A stretch of DNA of 64,000 nucleotides from Phallus indusiatus (GCA_027605045.1 JAQFWX010000045.1:62001-126000); one strand, 5' to 3'. Positions 1 through 14,668 are shown, counted from the stretch's first letter. Made by a program: numbers and translations. Notes: a model not told the origin generated them from the sequence alone.

Positions 1-1433
1 AACTTCAAAAAAGCGACCAAGGCCACCGAGAGGCATTCAAGGCGTTCATGCTAAAGATATGTCTCCTGTGACAGTTGAAAATGCTGATTCTCGACCAGTA
101 AAAATAAAGAATACTTTGGTTTGTGCATTGATTTTGATTATTCTTCTAGGGATGGCATAAAACAACTTTATCACATCTCATACGCCCCATGAAAATGCGT
201 CCTTCCCGACCTCTCCCAACATTACCCTCTAAATCATCTTCAAACTCCAAATTAAAAGCTCGACGGACAAATTCACAGACACTTTCCAGAGCGAAAATAC
301 AAAAAATTGATCCAAGATTATGGGATTCTGTTCATGTAACCGAGAAGATGCTTCAATCTATCATAATTGCGCCGTCTGTATCGAATATTCCTGCAGCGGC
401 GCGATACCTACAACCACAACTAGAGATACTCCCACTCCTAGCGACGAAGCTTCAACAATATCTATAGATGAGCCGATCGCTCCGACACCAAAGGTGAAAG
501 CTGCGAAACTTTCGAATACGCAGACTTCGCCTGGGCCCGCAACAGAGTCAGCCGTAGATTCAAACATACGACAGGAAAATTCTTTGCATCTCAAATTATT
601 ATCCAATATGTTTGGCGAATCCGACGATTGGAATGGACGGGAAACAGTTCAGGATGATTCAAGTGAAGATGAGGAAATGGTCGGTGACAACAACGCAGGC
701 AAATCTCGTCAAGAGATTTCGTTGGCTCGCGATGCTACAAACGCTGCGGAAGGAGAAACGGAATTTGGTTGAAGATGTTGTCATGAAAGATGTAGAAGAA
801 CCTGAGTCTTCAAGAAGAACGGATGAGAACAGACCTTCTCCAGCACCAGATCATCCCACTACAACACAAAAATCGAAAGAGAAATCCCTGAAGGACCTCT
901 TCAAACCCAGGAAGATAGTACGTCTGGTTTGCAATTCAGACTTTTCTTCTTTTCTCATTTCACTTCAAGCTCAATTTTCACTGATGGATGGACTCGACCT
1001 GGACTTGGATCTAGACTTTGAGCTCGATTTAGCGTTCAATCCCACAAAACCGACAACAGAACCACAAGCACATAACACGGCACAAACGGAACCAATCCTC
1101 CAACCGAGCACTTCAGTTCACCACTATGAAGGACTTACATTAGATCCCAGTCTTCCTCTTTTCTTTCCGCAGCCTGACAATCCTCGTAGCAGGGACATTG
1201 TCACTATTGCCAAAACTCAAGGATGGCAGTTTTATCGCACAGATGATTCGTACGTTCATACTTCTTATTTCAGCATATTTCCGATACTAGTTTCTATTCT
1301 ATCCAGGGAAACGATTCAAAAGCGGTGGGACGAAGTAAAAGGAGGTCTAACGCATGAATGGAAAAAGCGTTCGAGGGAAGCTGTTAAAGCTAGGAAAAGA
1401 CGATTCGGAGCGGACGCTATTGAGGAATTGTAG
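1..1433 (+). CDS. NOL8-like nucleolar protein, 3' part (5' end outside window)
   Basis: This is the C-terminal part of a protein resembling nucleolar protein 8, an RRM protein of ribosome biogenesis; the RRM would lie upstream of the window. Introns are visible at 118-149, about 918-970 and about 1250-1306. After the first, the frame opens GWHKTTLSHLIRP. Further on come an acidic linker, then SLKDLFKPRK, FSLMDGLDLDLD, an FFPQPDNPRSRD stretch and the basic C-terminus WKKRSREAVKARKRR typical of the fungal family. The frame changes between about 335 and 470 and again between about 640 and 770, and I could not place introns that explain this. One missing base near 385-400 would repair the first change. 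The family call rests on the C-terminal motifs only. The stop is TAG at 1431. Confidence 0.62.
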
Positions 1434-1522
1434 TGACGCATTTCTATTCGTGGTAGAGAGATTAATTTAGTATAATAGCGATTATAACAAGAAAAACATA
1501 ATGTGGTAAATCAATGATCTTT

Positions 1523-3088
1523 TTAATCGGTATGGAGCAGTTGATCTATCTCAATACTTTCATGAACCAAAGTCCGTTCAACAACTGAATCCCCAACACC
1601 ACTACCACCACTTTTCTTCACCGTTTCCCACTCGATTCTGAAAAACACCCATAACCATCTCCGAATAAGCTCTAACGCTTCTAACATAAATATTCCACCT
1701 TCTAAATCTGCTACAGTGTGTAAATGGGAAGAAAGCTTGAGAGACCATGTGAAACGCAAGACGAGGTTAAGGCATATGGCCATATAGTAGACGAACGGAT
1801 CGTTGAAGAGGAGAATAGGTCTGAGACCTTTTGGGTATTTTGTTCCTGGGTATGTGTCACTGTTAATGATGGTGGTGGGTGAGTTGGTATTGCTGCGAGT
1901 CGGTTGGAACATGGAGAGACCCCAATCGTTGGTTACATCCCACCAAAAAGAGTATCCGGAGTTGATAATAACAGCAACTAGCCTGATTATTTTTTTAACA
2001 AAAAAAAAAGAACTCAACGTTCACGGAATAGTACGAGTTCGGGATGATCACTTACCAAAATCTGAAGAGCGGGTGCTCCCCGTGCCAAGGAGAATGCAGC
2101 ACTTCCGGTCCTTTTTCAGCTGCAAGCTCTGTAACAACAAGCCGTTGCGCAGCCGAGAGAAATATAACAGGGAACGACGTGGAATATTTTAACGCGTTGA
2201 ACAACGCACGTTTATTTGTTGAGTTGTTCGAGGAGCCGGAGAAGTAGTATTCTGTAAGGCACTGACGCAGACGAGCAGCGTATGGCAAACTGGCGAATAT
2301 TAAAAATAGCCATTAATCAATTATGGCGTCCCTTTCATAAATGAAAATGAAGAAAAAAAAGATACGATACCACATGGTTAGCGGGACGATCCATTGTAGA
2401 CGGCCTTCTTGAACTGGAATGACTAGGAAACTTCCGCTTGGGAGGAGCATGAGGAAGAATAGCCACATGTCGCCTATGACTTTTGCCAGTGATGTGAGAA
2501 TGTCTGCTAATAGTACGTCCGAGAAATAGACTTCTTTGTCTTTTAGTGAGAAGAAACAGCGATAAAGGCCCCTGAAACCGAGAGGTGAAATTCAGATAAT
2601 AATAAGATAGACTCGAACATAGCTTACTGTAGAAAGAGTCGTCTTTCCCTCCTCCTGAACGAATTTAAAGGATAAAACAGCACGACCAGAATCACAAACA
2701 CACAGAGCGAAGGGATAAGCTTGTAGTGATCCATGGAACGGACATCTCCCGCGCAAAGCACACGGAATAACAACCAGCACGCAAAACACCACGCGCTATA
2801 GGCCACAAAAATCTTGTACACAGCAGAATACAGATGGACCGGCGGAGAAGAGGTCGTCTGAGGAGGAGGAGAAGAAGAAGATGGGTGAATTCGAGAATAA
2901 GGGAGATTCGCTCGAGAATGCATGTCTAGTGCGTATGCCGTATCCAAGTGCAGGAGATGCAGAAAGTGCAGGTTGCTAGCCCAGCATAGTATCGCAAAAC
3001 CGATTAGAAACAGCACTCGCCATGGTAAAGGCACGAAAGCGTATATTCCGATAGAAAAGACACCAATAGATGTAACATTTGGGCTCAT
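1523..3088 (-). CDS. ERD1: Erd1-type EXS-domain Golgi membrane protein
   Basis: This is a multi-pass membrane protein of the EXS (ERD1/XPR1/SYG1) family. In yeast Erd1 acts in the Golgi in phosphate recycling and in retention of ER and Golgi residents. The start is the ATG at 3088 (MSPNVTS); longer upstream frames lack family features. Exons join as ...RRLFLQ/GLYRCFF..., ...FSDVLLADILTSLAKVIGD..., LPYAARLRQCLTEY, FNALKYSTSFPVIFLSAAQR and SGYSFWWDVTNDWGLSM. These are the hallmark EXS segments in the expected order. The last exon ends with a stop at 1523. All splice phases I checked are consistent, so the gene appears intact. It lies on the same strand as DBP7, about 200 bp beyond that gene's stop. 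It could be another EXS transporter, but the lack of an SPX domain favours Erd1. Confidence 0.85.
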
Positions 3089-3287
3089 GTCATTGCAGGT
3101 TTTCTTGAATCGATTCGGTTCACTGTCGTTGCTTAGGCCGGTTAGTTTAGTTTTGGAAAAAGGCGCTGCAGCGGCTCCGAGTCTGTAACCTGTAACCGTG
3201 CCTTCTGGGCGGCAGCGCTCAATGTGAACGAAACAAATGTAATACAGCAAGTTATTAAAAATGTATTAATTGTAGATAAGAAATATA

Positions 3288-5800
3288 TTATCGTCGAACT
3301 AATTTTTCCAAAGCGTTTGTAGTAGCTATTTGAAACTCTGAGGCATCTGCTGCAACAAACGCTCCATCCTTTTTAGTGAGACGGCCCTGCTGACGGACAA
3401 CAGCGGACATCCGTTCTTCTGCGTTATTATTATAACTATTATTACTAGCCTCCTTATCGTTCGCCTTTTTAGTTTTACGTGATCCAGCTTTTGATTTGGA
3501 TTTACTGTTGTTGTTCGACTTAGTCGCAGCATTCGGAGCGTCTCGTAAAGCAAAAGCTTTTGCTAAATGACCCAAATGTAATTGTTTGATATGAAATATA
3601 TGTTTTTCGTTCGACGGATGAGTAGAGTAAGCACGCATATGCGATGAATACGCCTGACGAGCTAACTCCGAATTCTAAAAAAAATTCCTCGTGAGTAGAA
3701 AACAAAGTGTATAATCTTAAAAAACCTACCTTTGCATTCCGCAAAACCCACCGCTCAAAAGAAAGCTGAACCTGCGTCGCCCTCATCTCCATCTCCTTCC
3801 CACGCCGACCACCAAACCCACTCTCAAGAACCGTATTCATCGCAATGGGCTGTAACATAACAGGACCAGGATTCCCACCCATGTGCTGTTCCACCCACGG
3901 CACCCACTTCTCTTCACTCGGGGAAACAAAAGCCCAGGCCTCACCTCCTTCTCCGACACGCGCCGTACGACCTACACGATGCACGTATTCATCAGCTCCA
4001 CCCTCGGTGGGAAGATCGTATTGAACGACAGCGCGAACAAAGGGAAGATCGAGCCCACGAGAGGCTACGGATGTGCAAAATAAGATTGACGAATGGTCTG
4101 ATTCGGGGTCGTCTTCGTCGTTCGATGATTTTAATTTTGATTTTGATTTGGAGGAAGAAAAGCCCTTTAGGGATGACAGACGTGATTGAAGGGGCAGCGA
4201 TCCGTGAAGACGGTATATATCTGTTTTGGGTAAAATGGCTGATTCTGCTTTAACTTGTCCAGATCCGGAATTCGACTCTTCGTCACTCTCTCCTTCCTCT
4301 TCATCATCCGTTTTCGATGAATCTTCCGGGTCGTCGCTATCTGGACGTTTCATTTTTGAACGCGACAAAAGAGACCAGTGAAAGTCGACCGAATCCGTAC
4401 AGCTGAAAAAGACTATAATTTTTATTTTTGAACCACCGTGTTTTTTGGATGATGAAGAAAGCAATGATCGTAGAAGTGCTACTAGTGTGACTAGACGCAA
4501 TTTAAGGGGAACAAGCATATACTTTTGCAATAATTGAGACGGCGGTGTGAATTTTTCAGATTCGGTTTCGTTGCGCGGAACCTGTGGTGTCAAGACTGAA
4601 TTGGATTGATCGAGGGCTTTGATAATGACTGGTGTGTTCAATGCCATGCCAGCCAATTTTTGGACATCCTCGCGAATTGTAGCGGAGCAAAGAACGTTAC
4701 GACGTTCGCGCCATTCCCAAGCAACAGGGACATTACCTTCTTGCTCTGCCTGAATAGCCAAACGACGACGACCTGCCAAACTCTTGAGGATACCTGATAT
4801 TGTTTCTTCAAACCCTAATTCCATAAGTCTGTCCGCTTCGTCTAAAATCAACCAACGACACTTTCCGACATCAAGTGAAGCGGTGTTTTGGAGATGGTCG
4901 AGGAGTCTACCGGGAGTAGCAACGATGATAGGAAGCCCTTTACGAAGACGGGCTTTTTCGTGGGTTTTTGTTGCGCCACCAGTTAAAAGCCCTGGAATGA
5001 GCCATCTGGTGAGACGCTCCGAGTTTTCAAAAGACGGGTCAGGAAGATCTGGATCATCCGAGCGAGGACGCAAACGCAATTGGAGGAGCTGTTCGAGAAC
5101 GTCGTATATTTGCTTTGCTAATTCTCGAGTGGGTGCGATGATGATGGCAAGGGTGCCTATAGAGCGGTCGATATAAGAGAGGGAGCTGAGTGGTAGGAGA
5201 TCCTGAATGATAGGTAAGAGGAATGAGAGTGTTTTTCCGGAACCGGTCTGAGATTGAATGAACGCATCTCTTTCGTCTGGGGTGAGGAGAGTTGGAAGTG
5301 CGGCTTGTTGGATAGCGGTGGGTTGTGAGATTGACATTTTTGCAGAAAGGTGGGATATTATGAGGGGCGATAAACCCAGACCTTCAAAAGTGGATGTATC
5401 AACGGGGGCATTGGAAGGTTTTGAGAGACGGGGAGTAATATTGGGTTGTTTGGCTATGACGGGATTAGAAGTGAAGAGGGAAGAAATGATGTTGGTTTTG
5501 GTTGGGCCGGAAGAGGGTAATTGTTTCTGGACCCGAGGTCGTTTTGGGATGGGTGCTGAAACCGATTTGTTCAGCGGGGAAGAGTCATCATCTTGGTCTC
5601 GGACTTTTCTTTTCAGCACTCTTTTTGCTGCATTCTTGGCTTTGAGTCTGAGAGTATGTCAGTATGTCAGTTATAAAGATATATCAAAATGTTGACCTTT
5701 CTGTCCATCTTCCACCTTTCTTTGGTGACAGGTTGTAGTGGGTGAGTGTTTGTGAGTCCTCCTCTTCTGCGAGATTGAGAATGAGATCATTGGCATTCAT
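3288..5800 (-). CDS. DBP7: ATP-dependent RNA helicase Dbp7 (DEAD-box, 60S ribosome assembly)
   Basis: This DEAD-box helicase of the Dbp7/DDX31 group acts in the nucleolus in large-subunit assembly. Exon 1 (5697-5800) encodes [14 protein letters not shown]...KKGGRWTER, and the 49-nt intron 5648-5696 leads into [14 protein letters not shown]. Visible motifs in order are the Q-motif region (QPTAIQ), SQTGSGKT (Walker A), [53 protein letters not shown] and [11 protein letters not shown] second intron at 3675-3729 joins VLRNAK to [19 protein letters not shown], the conserved C-terminal extension, followed by a Lys/Asn-rich tail. The [10 protein letters not shown] acidic insertion between the RecA lobes fits Dbp7. 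The frame is fully open, in contrast to several neighbouring genes. It is divergent from the GH45-like gene. Confidence 0.95.
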
Positions 5801-5999
5801 AGTCAGCGGGAGACGGGTGACATACCTCGGATCAGTTTTTTTGTCACACAGCTCAAAGTTGAACGAACACCTTCACAGATGCTAAAATAAATATGCCTTG
5901 TGTTTATTTATAGATACCAGTCCTCGCATTGGCCTCATTACCCTTATGGGTTTCCCAGGGCGGGGCAAAAGCCTCTCGTCTGCCTGTCTGTTTGTCTCC
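5801..5999. promoter_or_regulatory. Divergent intergenic region DBP7 / GH45-like gene
   Basis: This gap of about 200 bp separates the DBP7 start (5800, minus) from the chosen start of the secreted protein (6000, plus). A plus-strand open frame continues upstream to 5898, so the plus-strand leader could be shorter. No clear TATA box or named operator was seen. Confidence 0.4.
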
Positions 6000-7028
6000 A
6001 TGTCCATGCTGCACTGTACATATCCGCTCATTTGCCTCCTCCTAATCTCCGCGATACCCTGGACTGCTGTCCTCGCAGCCGACGCGACGTTCCAGTACCC
6101 CCCGTCGGGGCTAGCAACAATGACACATTATACGCTGCCCCTCAACTTTGTCGCCAGCTGCGGGTGCACGGCGGAGAGCACACATTACCCAACGGCTGCC
6201 CTCAGCAAACTGGCTTATGGCAGTCTGGCATCCTATGGCCCCGGATGTGGTGAGTGACGACTACTAGTGAAGGACTTGGCTAAACCCTGTTAGGCCGCTG
6301 CTTCAACCTCACTCTTTTGAACACCTTCCTTTCGGACCCTCCCTTTTTTCCCGGTACATCAAATAGTATCATCGTAAAAATAACAGATCTATGCACCGGC
6401 ACAACCTGGTGTGGTGCATCCGAAAATACCCCAAATCCGTAAGTGCACCCATCTCGCGTTTTCTTCCTTTTCTTACACTGTTTTTCACCAGCGCAGGATA
6501 TTTCCTAAACTTTGACTTGGCTTTCCCCAGTCAAGCTATTCCCTCTGATTTCTTTCCCAGCGACGTTGCCCTTTACGGTTACACAGTGCGTACTACTCTA
6601 CTAGCATTGTCTTCTTTGCTCACCTCGTTAGTAGGATTTCGGTGTATGGAATATTTCATACGAGTCTGTACCGTGTCAGGACGATTGGCAAGGTTCAGCT
6701 AATCCAGCTGCATTAGGCAGCGACCCTAGCATTGCAGACAGTGCTTGCTGTCCGATCGATCCTTTCGTGCGTCCTTTATTCTTCGGTTCGTCCATCTCTA
6801 GCTAATACCTCCTTAGGTCAATCCAAATACAACATGTCCCTCCTTTTCCTTACACAATGGCATTCCGTACGTTGCAATTTTTCTGAGCTGCAAAATTGAA
6901 TACGACCTCGCATTAGTCCCAATACATCATCCACTGGTTCGGCTGATTCGGGAAGAACAGCAAATATTGCATTCATCTTGTTTATATCAATCCTTGTGCA
7001 CTATTTTGAATTCTTCACACCTTTATAA
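6000..7028 (+). CDS. Secreted GH45/expansin-like double-psi beta-barrel protein with GPI-like C-terminus
   Basis: This is a probable plant-cell-wall-active secreted protein. The start at 6000 places a hydrophobic signal peptide (CTYPLICLLLISAIPW) at the N-terminus, cleaved near TAVLA/ADA. Exons join through introns at 6250-6293, 6439-6491, about 6586-6633, 6767-6817 and 6867-6918. The mature protein has ASCGCTAESTHYPTAALSKLA, GPGCGRCFNLTLL, IIVKITDLCTGTTWCG, FLNFDLAFP, DFFPSDVALYGY, WNISYESVPCQDDW, SACCPIDPF and TCPSFSLHNGIP. These resemble the Cys-rich GH45 (subfamily C) and expansin fold, and the FDL Asp falls where the GH45 catalytic acid is expected. The C-terminus is NTSSTGSADSGRTAN followed by a hydrophobic tail (IAFILFISILVHYFEFF), as in a GPI signal. 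Whether it is a hydrolase or a non-catalytic loosening protein cannot be told from sequence. Confidence 0.75.
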
Positions 7029-7126
7029 CTTATTCTTCACAAAACCACGTTCACTGTACAACCAATTCACGAATAATAGAAAAAAAAATCGTGATAAATA
7101 TATATAATAACGAATGGCCATGTCGT

Positions 7127-8820
7127 TCATTCGTTCGTGTCCACCCGCATGTAGCCCCCTCGTTGTGAGGTTGGCAATATTTCCTTGTTGAACCCTCCCA
7201 TCCCCAACCTCCGTCGTACAAACTTCAATCCACCCAATTTCACAAACGCGTAAAATGGGATCCCGAAGACAACCATGAAAACAAGCAACCAAGCAAGGGG
7301 AGAACTGTCTTCTGGCATTTTCGGTGTACTCGCCATGCTGGTCACCGATGTAAGCACTGGTGATGGCGGTCGGTTCTCGGAAGTAGCAGTAGCAGTATTA
7401 GTTGAAGCCAACACAGTTTCAGACGAATCAGCCTGAATGTGCACAAATGAGATTTTTTTGTACTATACTGGAAAAAAAAATCTAGGAGCTAAAGCTCAAC
7501 GCGCAAAGGCACCTGGTTGCCATCTTCATCCAATTCCAGCTCAACTTCCAACTAGACAAAAATTTATCAACGTTTGTGCGACGGTTAAATCTGAAATGTA
7601 CATACCTCTCCGGAAGCAGCAATAACAACAGGTTCTACCGGTCTGTCTTGTGCTCCAGTTTGAGTGTTTTCTTCGTTATGATAAGCAAACCTAACAAAAT
7701 TCAATTATAAAAAGAAATTCACCAATGGCATGTACGATATCCATTCCCCTGTTGACAAATCAGACAAGGAATATCTCAAATACAACACTGGCGTACTTTA
7801 ACACTTTACCGAAAACAACATGTTTGTTGTCAAGCCAACTCGTTTTGACAGTGCAAATGAACTAGATCGACGTTAGCTTTATATCATTAGAAAAAAATCA
7901 AAGAAGAACATACAAATTGGGAGCCTGTCAAAAGATAGGTATATAAATGCCGAATTTAGATAACTTTCAGGTATCAAACCGAACTGACCATTTGTATCCT
8001 AGTTAAGGAGATGAGCATCATATCACAAAATGAAAGCAAGGGTCCTTACCTTTCCGCTGTTTGCCATGGAAACAATACCTTCACCGGTATGCTTGAGTTT
8101 GCTAAAAGCCGACCGTTATATTCAAGTCATTTCATTATCGGAGACCCAGAACATACAAGTTTTCGTCGGGGAATTTAGCACCATAAATGGACTAGAACAC
8201 TTTTGAACACCGCGACTCTTCAAATGTGGAAAGGAAACTTACTTTTCCACCAGTACCGTCACCTTTAGCTGAAATAGATAATTTTATTAGTTCCAAATTA
8301 CTTCAGATGGGCTTTCAATCTTACTGAAGTCACCGCCTTGAATCCTAGTAATCATTTCCCATTAAACAAACCCTGAGCGTTATCAGAAATAAATGAAAAA
8401 AAGGACTTACATAAAGTTTTTAATCACACGGTGGAATTTAGAACCTGCATAACCATACCCTAGGTCATTTCCGTCCTTGTCTTTTCCTGTTGCAAGGGCG
8501 CGGAAGTTCTCGGCGGTTTTGGGGACGGTCTGAACATTAACAGCTCAAATTTCCGTACCAAGGATGATGAGCGGAAGAGAGCTTACACCACCAAACAGAC
8601 CAATTTCGACTAGACGCAGGCCGCTCTCTCATCAGGATATACACATATACATACATCTAGAGTAAAACAAACCTCTGCCTAGATCTTTATCTCCCTGTTT
8701 AATGTCGAAGTAGACCTTGTGGGTGACCTTGGGACCTTTGGCGGCATCGACGGTATAAGTGCTGGCCAATAAAGTTATAAGCGCAACCGCAAAGAACGAG
8801 AGACGGGATAAGGATAACAT
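7127..8820 (-). CDS. ER cyclophilin (peptidyl-prolyl isomerase B type) with C-terminal transmembrane anchor
   Basis: This peptidyl-prolyl cis-trans isomerase is targeted to the secretory pathway. The start ATG at 8820 gives [20 protein letters not shown], a signal peptide, then [18 protein letters not shown]. About a dozen short exons rebuild [113 protein letters not shown]. The active-site FHR, GTGG, QFFICT and W residues are all present. After the usual end (VVIAASGE) there is an extra acidic and Ser/Thr-rich linker, then one membrane segment ([19 protein letters not shown]) and a short basic tail ending RVDTNE. The product would be a membrane-anchored rather than soluble ER cyclophilin. 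Splice phases are consistent, so the gene is intact. Confidence 0.9.
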
Positions 8821-8963
8821 GTTTGAGTTGGAAGGAGAGAGAGAAAAAAAGTTATACGTGTAAGGTTGTGTCACAATTCACAGGGAAAAGCAGTCACAGA
8901 CATTTTGATATTTGGAAAACCCATTCTATTTTTGGCTTCACGTCTTATAAATATTTCCTTTGA
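8821..8963. promoter_or_regulatory. Divergent promoter cyclophilin / GCN5
   Basis: This 143-bp gap lies between two divergent starts (8820 minus, 8964 plus). It must hold both core promoters. I saw no recognisable named element. Confidence 0.45.
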
Positions 8964-11754
<2,791 letters not shown>

Positions 11755-11898
11755 TTCACTTGTAGCGTGCTACTGTATATCAAGTTGGGGCGAAGCGAAT
11801 AATTTATTCACTTGTATTTGTACAGAACCATAAAAAAAGATATTTGTTTAATACATGTATTACCAAGGACAAACACGAGGCATCGCACTTTCTCTCGT

Positions 11899-13625
11899 TC
11901 AGCGTTGTCCATCTAATAATCCATTAGAACAATGTCAATATGTGAATCATCAAAAGACACTTACAAGCTTTCGTGGCGTAACCGCCACCGGCGACGATAA
12001 GGTTACCGGGGTCCTGTTCTTCCTGGTTAAGGAATCTGTGGATGATATCCTTGACACCAGCAGCGTATCTGGCCTGGGCGTCCAAAGTCGTACCAGAGTA
12101 GTGGGGTACCATCCGTTACCACCACCGTTGGGGTTACGCATATATCTCCAGGGGTGGTGTTGTGGTGCGGGTTGTTGGTTCCAAACGTCACCGGCATAGC
12201 CTGCGTGAAGGGGTTAGACGTTTTATTTTCGTACTACTTGTATTGGAGGTGAAGAAATTCGTACCAAGGAGTTTGCCTGAAGTTACAGCAGTGTGGACGG
12301 CTTCCGCATCACAGATAGCACCACGAGCGGTGTTAACGAGCCAAGCATTTTGTTTCATGTGCGAGATGGTTTCGGCATTGATCAAGCCACGTGTGCCTTC
12401 GTGTAGAGGGCAGTTGACGGTGACGACATCGCATTGACTGAGGAAGTCGTGTAGGTCAGTGACACGACGAGCACCAACGGTAGCCTCGCGTTCTAAGATT
12501 GTTTATGTTTATCAGTAGGGAGAAGTGTAAGAATTATATATTAACAGACCTGGGGTGAGAGGAGCGTAGTCGTAGTACAACAATTCTTTACAGTTGAATG
12601 GCTTAAGTCTCTGAAACGTGACATGAGATCAAGTGACACTTGAATGTGTAAAATGACATACCTCGAGAACACGATATCCGATACGTCCTGCACCAATAGT
12701 TCCAACAACTTTGCCCTCTAAGTCGTATGCATCACGAGCGGCAACAGAAACTTGCCAGGTACCAGCCCCTATTTGCTAAAAAAGAGGTTATGTAAAACAA
12801 AGCAGAGTTGCGATCTTGGCGAAGAAAGAAATCTTACTGCATGTCCCACTTCGTAATTGCGAACGAGCAACAAAATAGACATGACAACATGCTCGGCGAC
12901 GGACACGACGTTGGATCCGGAAACCTACGCGTTTACAGTAAGATATAGAGGGATGAGGATTCAAGAATGTGAGTCATCTACCTCTGCTACGGTAATACCT
13001 TTCCTGGCGGCAGCATTGAGATCGATGTGGTCAGAACCGACACCTGCGGTTACGGCAAGTTTGAGGTTTTGAGCCTGAAATCAATCGTGAGTAATGTGCG
13101 GAGAAAGATCCTTTAAAAAAGTCAAACCTTCTCAACCAGATCTGCAGTGAGGTATCCAGGATGGAAGGGGGTGGTGATAAGAATGTCGGCATCGACAATG
13201 TGTCTTTGGAAAGCACTGCCAGGGCCTTCTTTGTCGCTGGTGACCTTAAGAGTGGAAGGTGTGAGAATTGGCCAGGTTTAGATAAAAAGAACATAAATCG
13301 ACGCTTACGATGAACTCATGACCCAAATTTTTAAAATATTCCTCGAGACCAAGCTGCATCGAGTTAGCATGACGATCATGATGGACGCAACAAGCAAACA
13401 AACCTTGTTCTCGGTGGTACCCAACAAACGGGGTTGGTTTCGGGCGGGTTCACCACCATCGTACAAAATTGCGAGGACCTTCATTGCGTTGGTAGATGTA
13501 GTTGAGAAGGAAGTAGATTGGTGGAGAGTAAGTGCGGGAAACTGGGAGGCTTTATATGCGTTGGCCTGAGGATACTGCCTGAGCAGTCCTCCGAGACGGC
13601 GAGCTGTGAAAATACGCGTGATCAT
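11899..13625 (-). CDS. FDH: NAD-dependent formate dehydrogenase, mitochondrial-type leader, with one apparent frameshift
   Basis: This enzyme oxidises formate to CO2 with NAD. The start at 13625 gives [19 protein letters not shown]..., a basic amphipathic leader suggesting mitochondria; a second in-frame start ([22 protein letters not shown]) matches the start of cytosolic fungal FDHs. Exons rebuild [95 protein letters not shown] (NAD-binding GxGxxG) and [17 protein letters not shown]. They continue with [30 protein letters not shown] (catalytic His region) and the final KAYGQR. Near 12110-12114 the frame jumps between NPNGGGNG and [13 protein letters not shown]: one base is missing. Apart from that the whole length is conserved. 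It is convergent with GCN5 (144 bp) and divergent from WEE1. Confidence 0.95.
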
Positions 13626-14668
13626 TTTCTTGAAGTTGGGATACCGGTTTCTTAAACACCCGTATCTAATATATGAATTTGGCACTATTTGGGATATCTT
13701 GTTACGGGGTTATGATCTTGTTCTAATTGTCACGTGTGGATTATGCCCGACTCGGAATGCCAATGCCAATGCAAGTGAACAATCATGTGCGCTGAATAGC
13801 GCTGAATTCGTCGATTTTTACATAGGTTACCCTGCTATTTGCAGGGCCCAGGTAATAGTTGAGACAGCAGGGGCGTTTATAACACGGATAGAGTGGGATA
13901 GCCCGTTTGAAAAAAAAATGAAATCTAAGGATACAAGTTAGTTCCTGAACGAAGAAGACATGAGCTTGCTCGCCGATTCGGAATTCTTCACCAAAAGAGG
14001 CGTCTAGGATTGGTCCAAATGAGTAAACATGCTTCTGAACTCCAACAAGCTCTACCTGATAGCGTCAAAGGAGGGTATTACTGGGTTCATAACAAATGCT
14101 TACACAAACATTACAATGCATTTACAATCATCACGATCACGCCGTGTCGGACCCTCGTTAACAATTTTTTGAAATGAATGTATGGTTTTCATTACAGTTA
14201 TTGACAGACTTGTCGTTCACATGCAAGCGCATCTAATGATCAACGGTAAAATAATGATCAGATTAGTCGATAAATGACTTGACCCATCTTACTTTATTAA
14301 CTTCCCATCCCATTCATAACCTAATCAGCGTCTGTATCCAAAAGAGTGTCCAAAAAACCCCACGACGAGCGTTTATGCCGACGTCCGTGTGGATTACCAC
14401 AGATTACCGCCAGAGGAAGTCCGTGGTGAATTCGCTCGGGTTGTTGGCCAGAGCGTGAGTAACTCGGCCGTCCGCGATCTATTATTATTACTAAGCGGTG
14501 TCCCCAGCCTGAGTCAGCCATGGCTTCTGGCTTGTTTGGGATCACGTGGAAATCGCGCTGACGCGTTGGGATCACGTGACAAATTGAAAGCGACGCATCA
14601 GATCAGACCACGGCCACGCGATTCCCCCGCCGCACACATCTTTTACTTCCTTACCTCTGCCACTGCTA
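13626..14668. promoter_or_regulatory. FDH / WEE1 divergent intergenic region
   Basis: About 1,040 bp separates the divergent FDH and WEE1 starts. Short open frames here have no family features. A CACGTG is present near 13731 on the FDH side. On the WEE1 side, two copies of TTGGGATCACGTG flank an ACGCGT (14535-14580; separate entry). The middle part (about 13900-14400) shows nothing I recognise. Confidence 0.55.
14535..14580 (+). promoter_or_regulatory. Paired CACGTG E-boxes flanking an MCB (ACGCGT) upstream of WEE1
   Basis: Two direct copies of TTGGGATCACGTG begin about 30 bp apart, and ACGCGT sits at 14561-14566, immediately before the second copy. The cluster ends about 90 bp before the WEE1 ATG. 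CACGTG is the core for bHLH factors, and ACGCGT is the MBF (MluI cell-cycle box) core in yeasts. Factor assignment is inference. Confidence 0.6.

Noticed and set aside
13606..13941. 111-codon plus-strand frame upstream of FDH
   Set aside because: It overlaps the FDH leader in antisense and has no recognisable feature.
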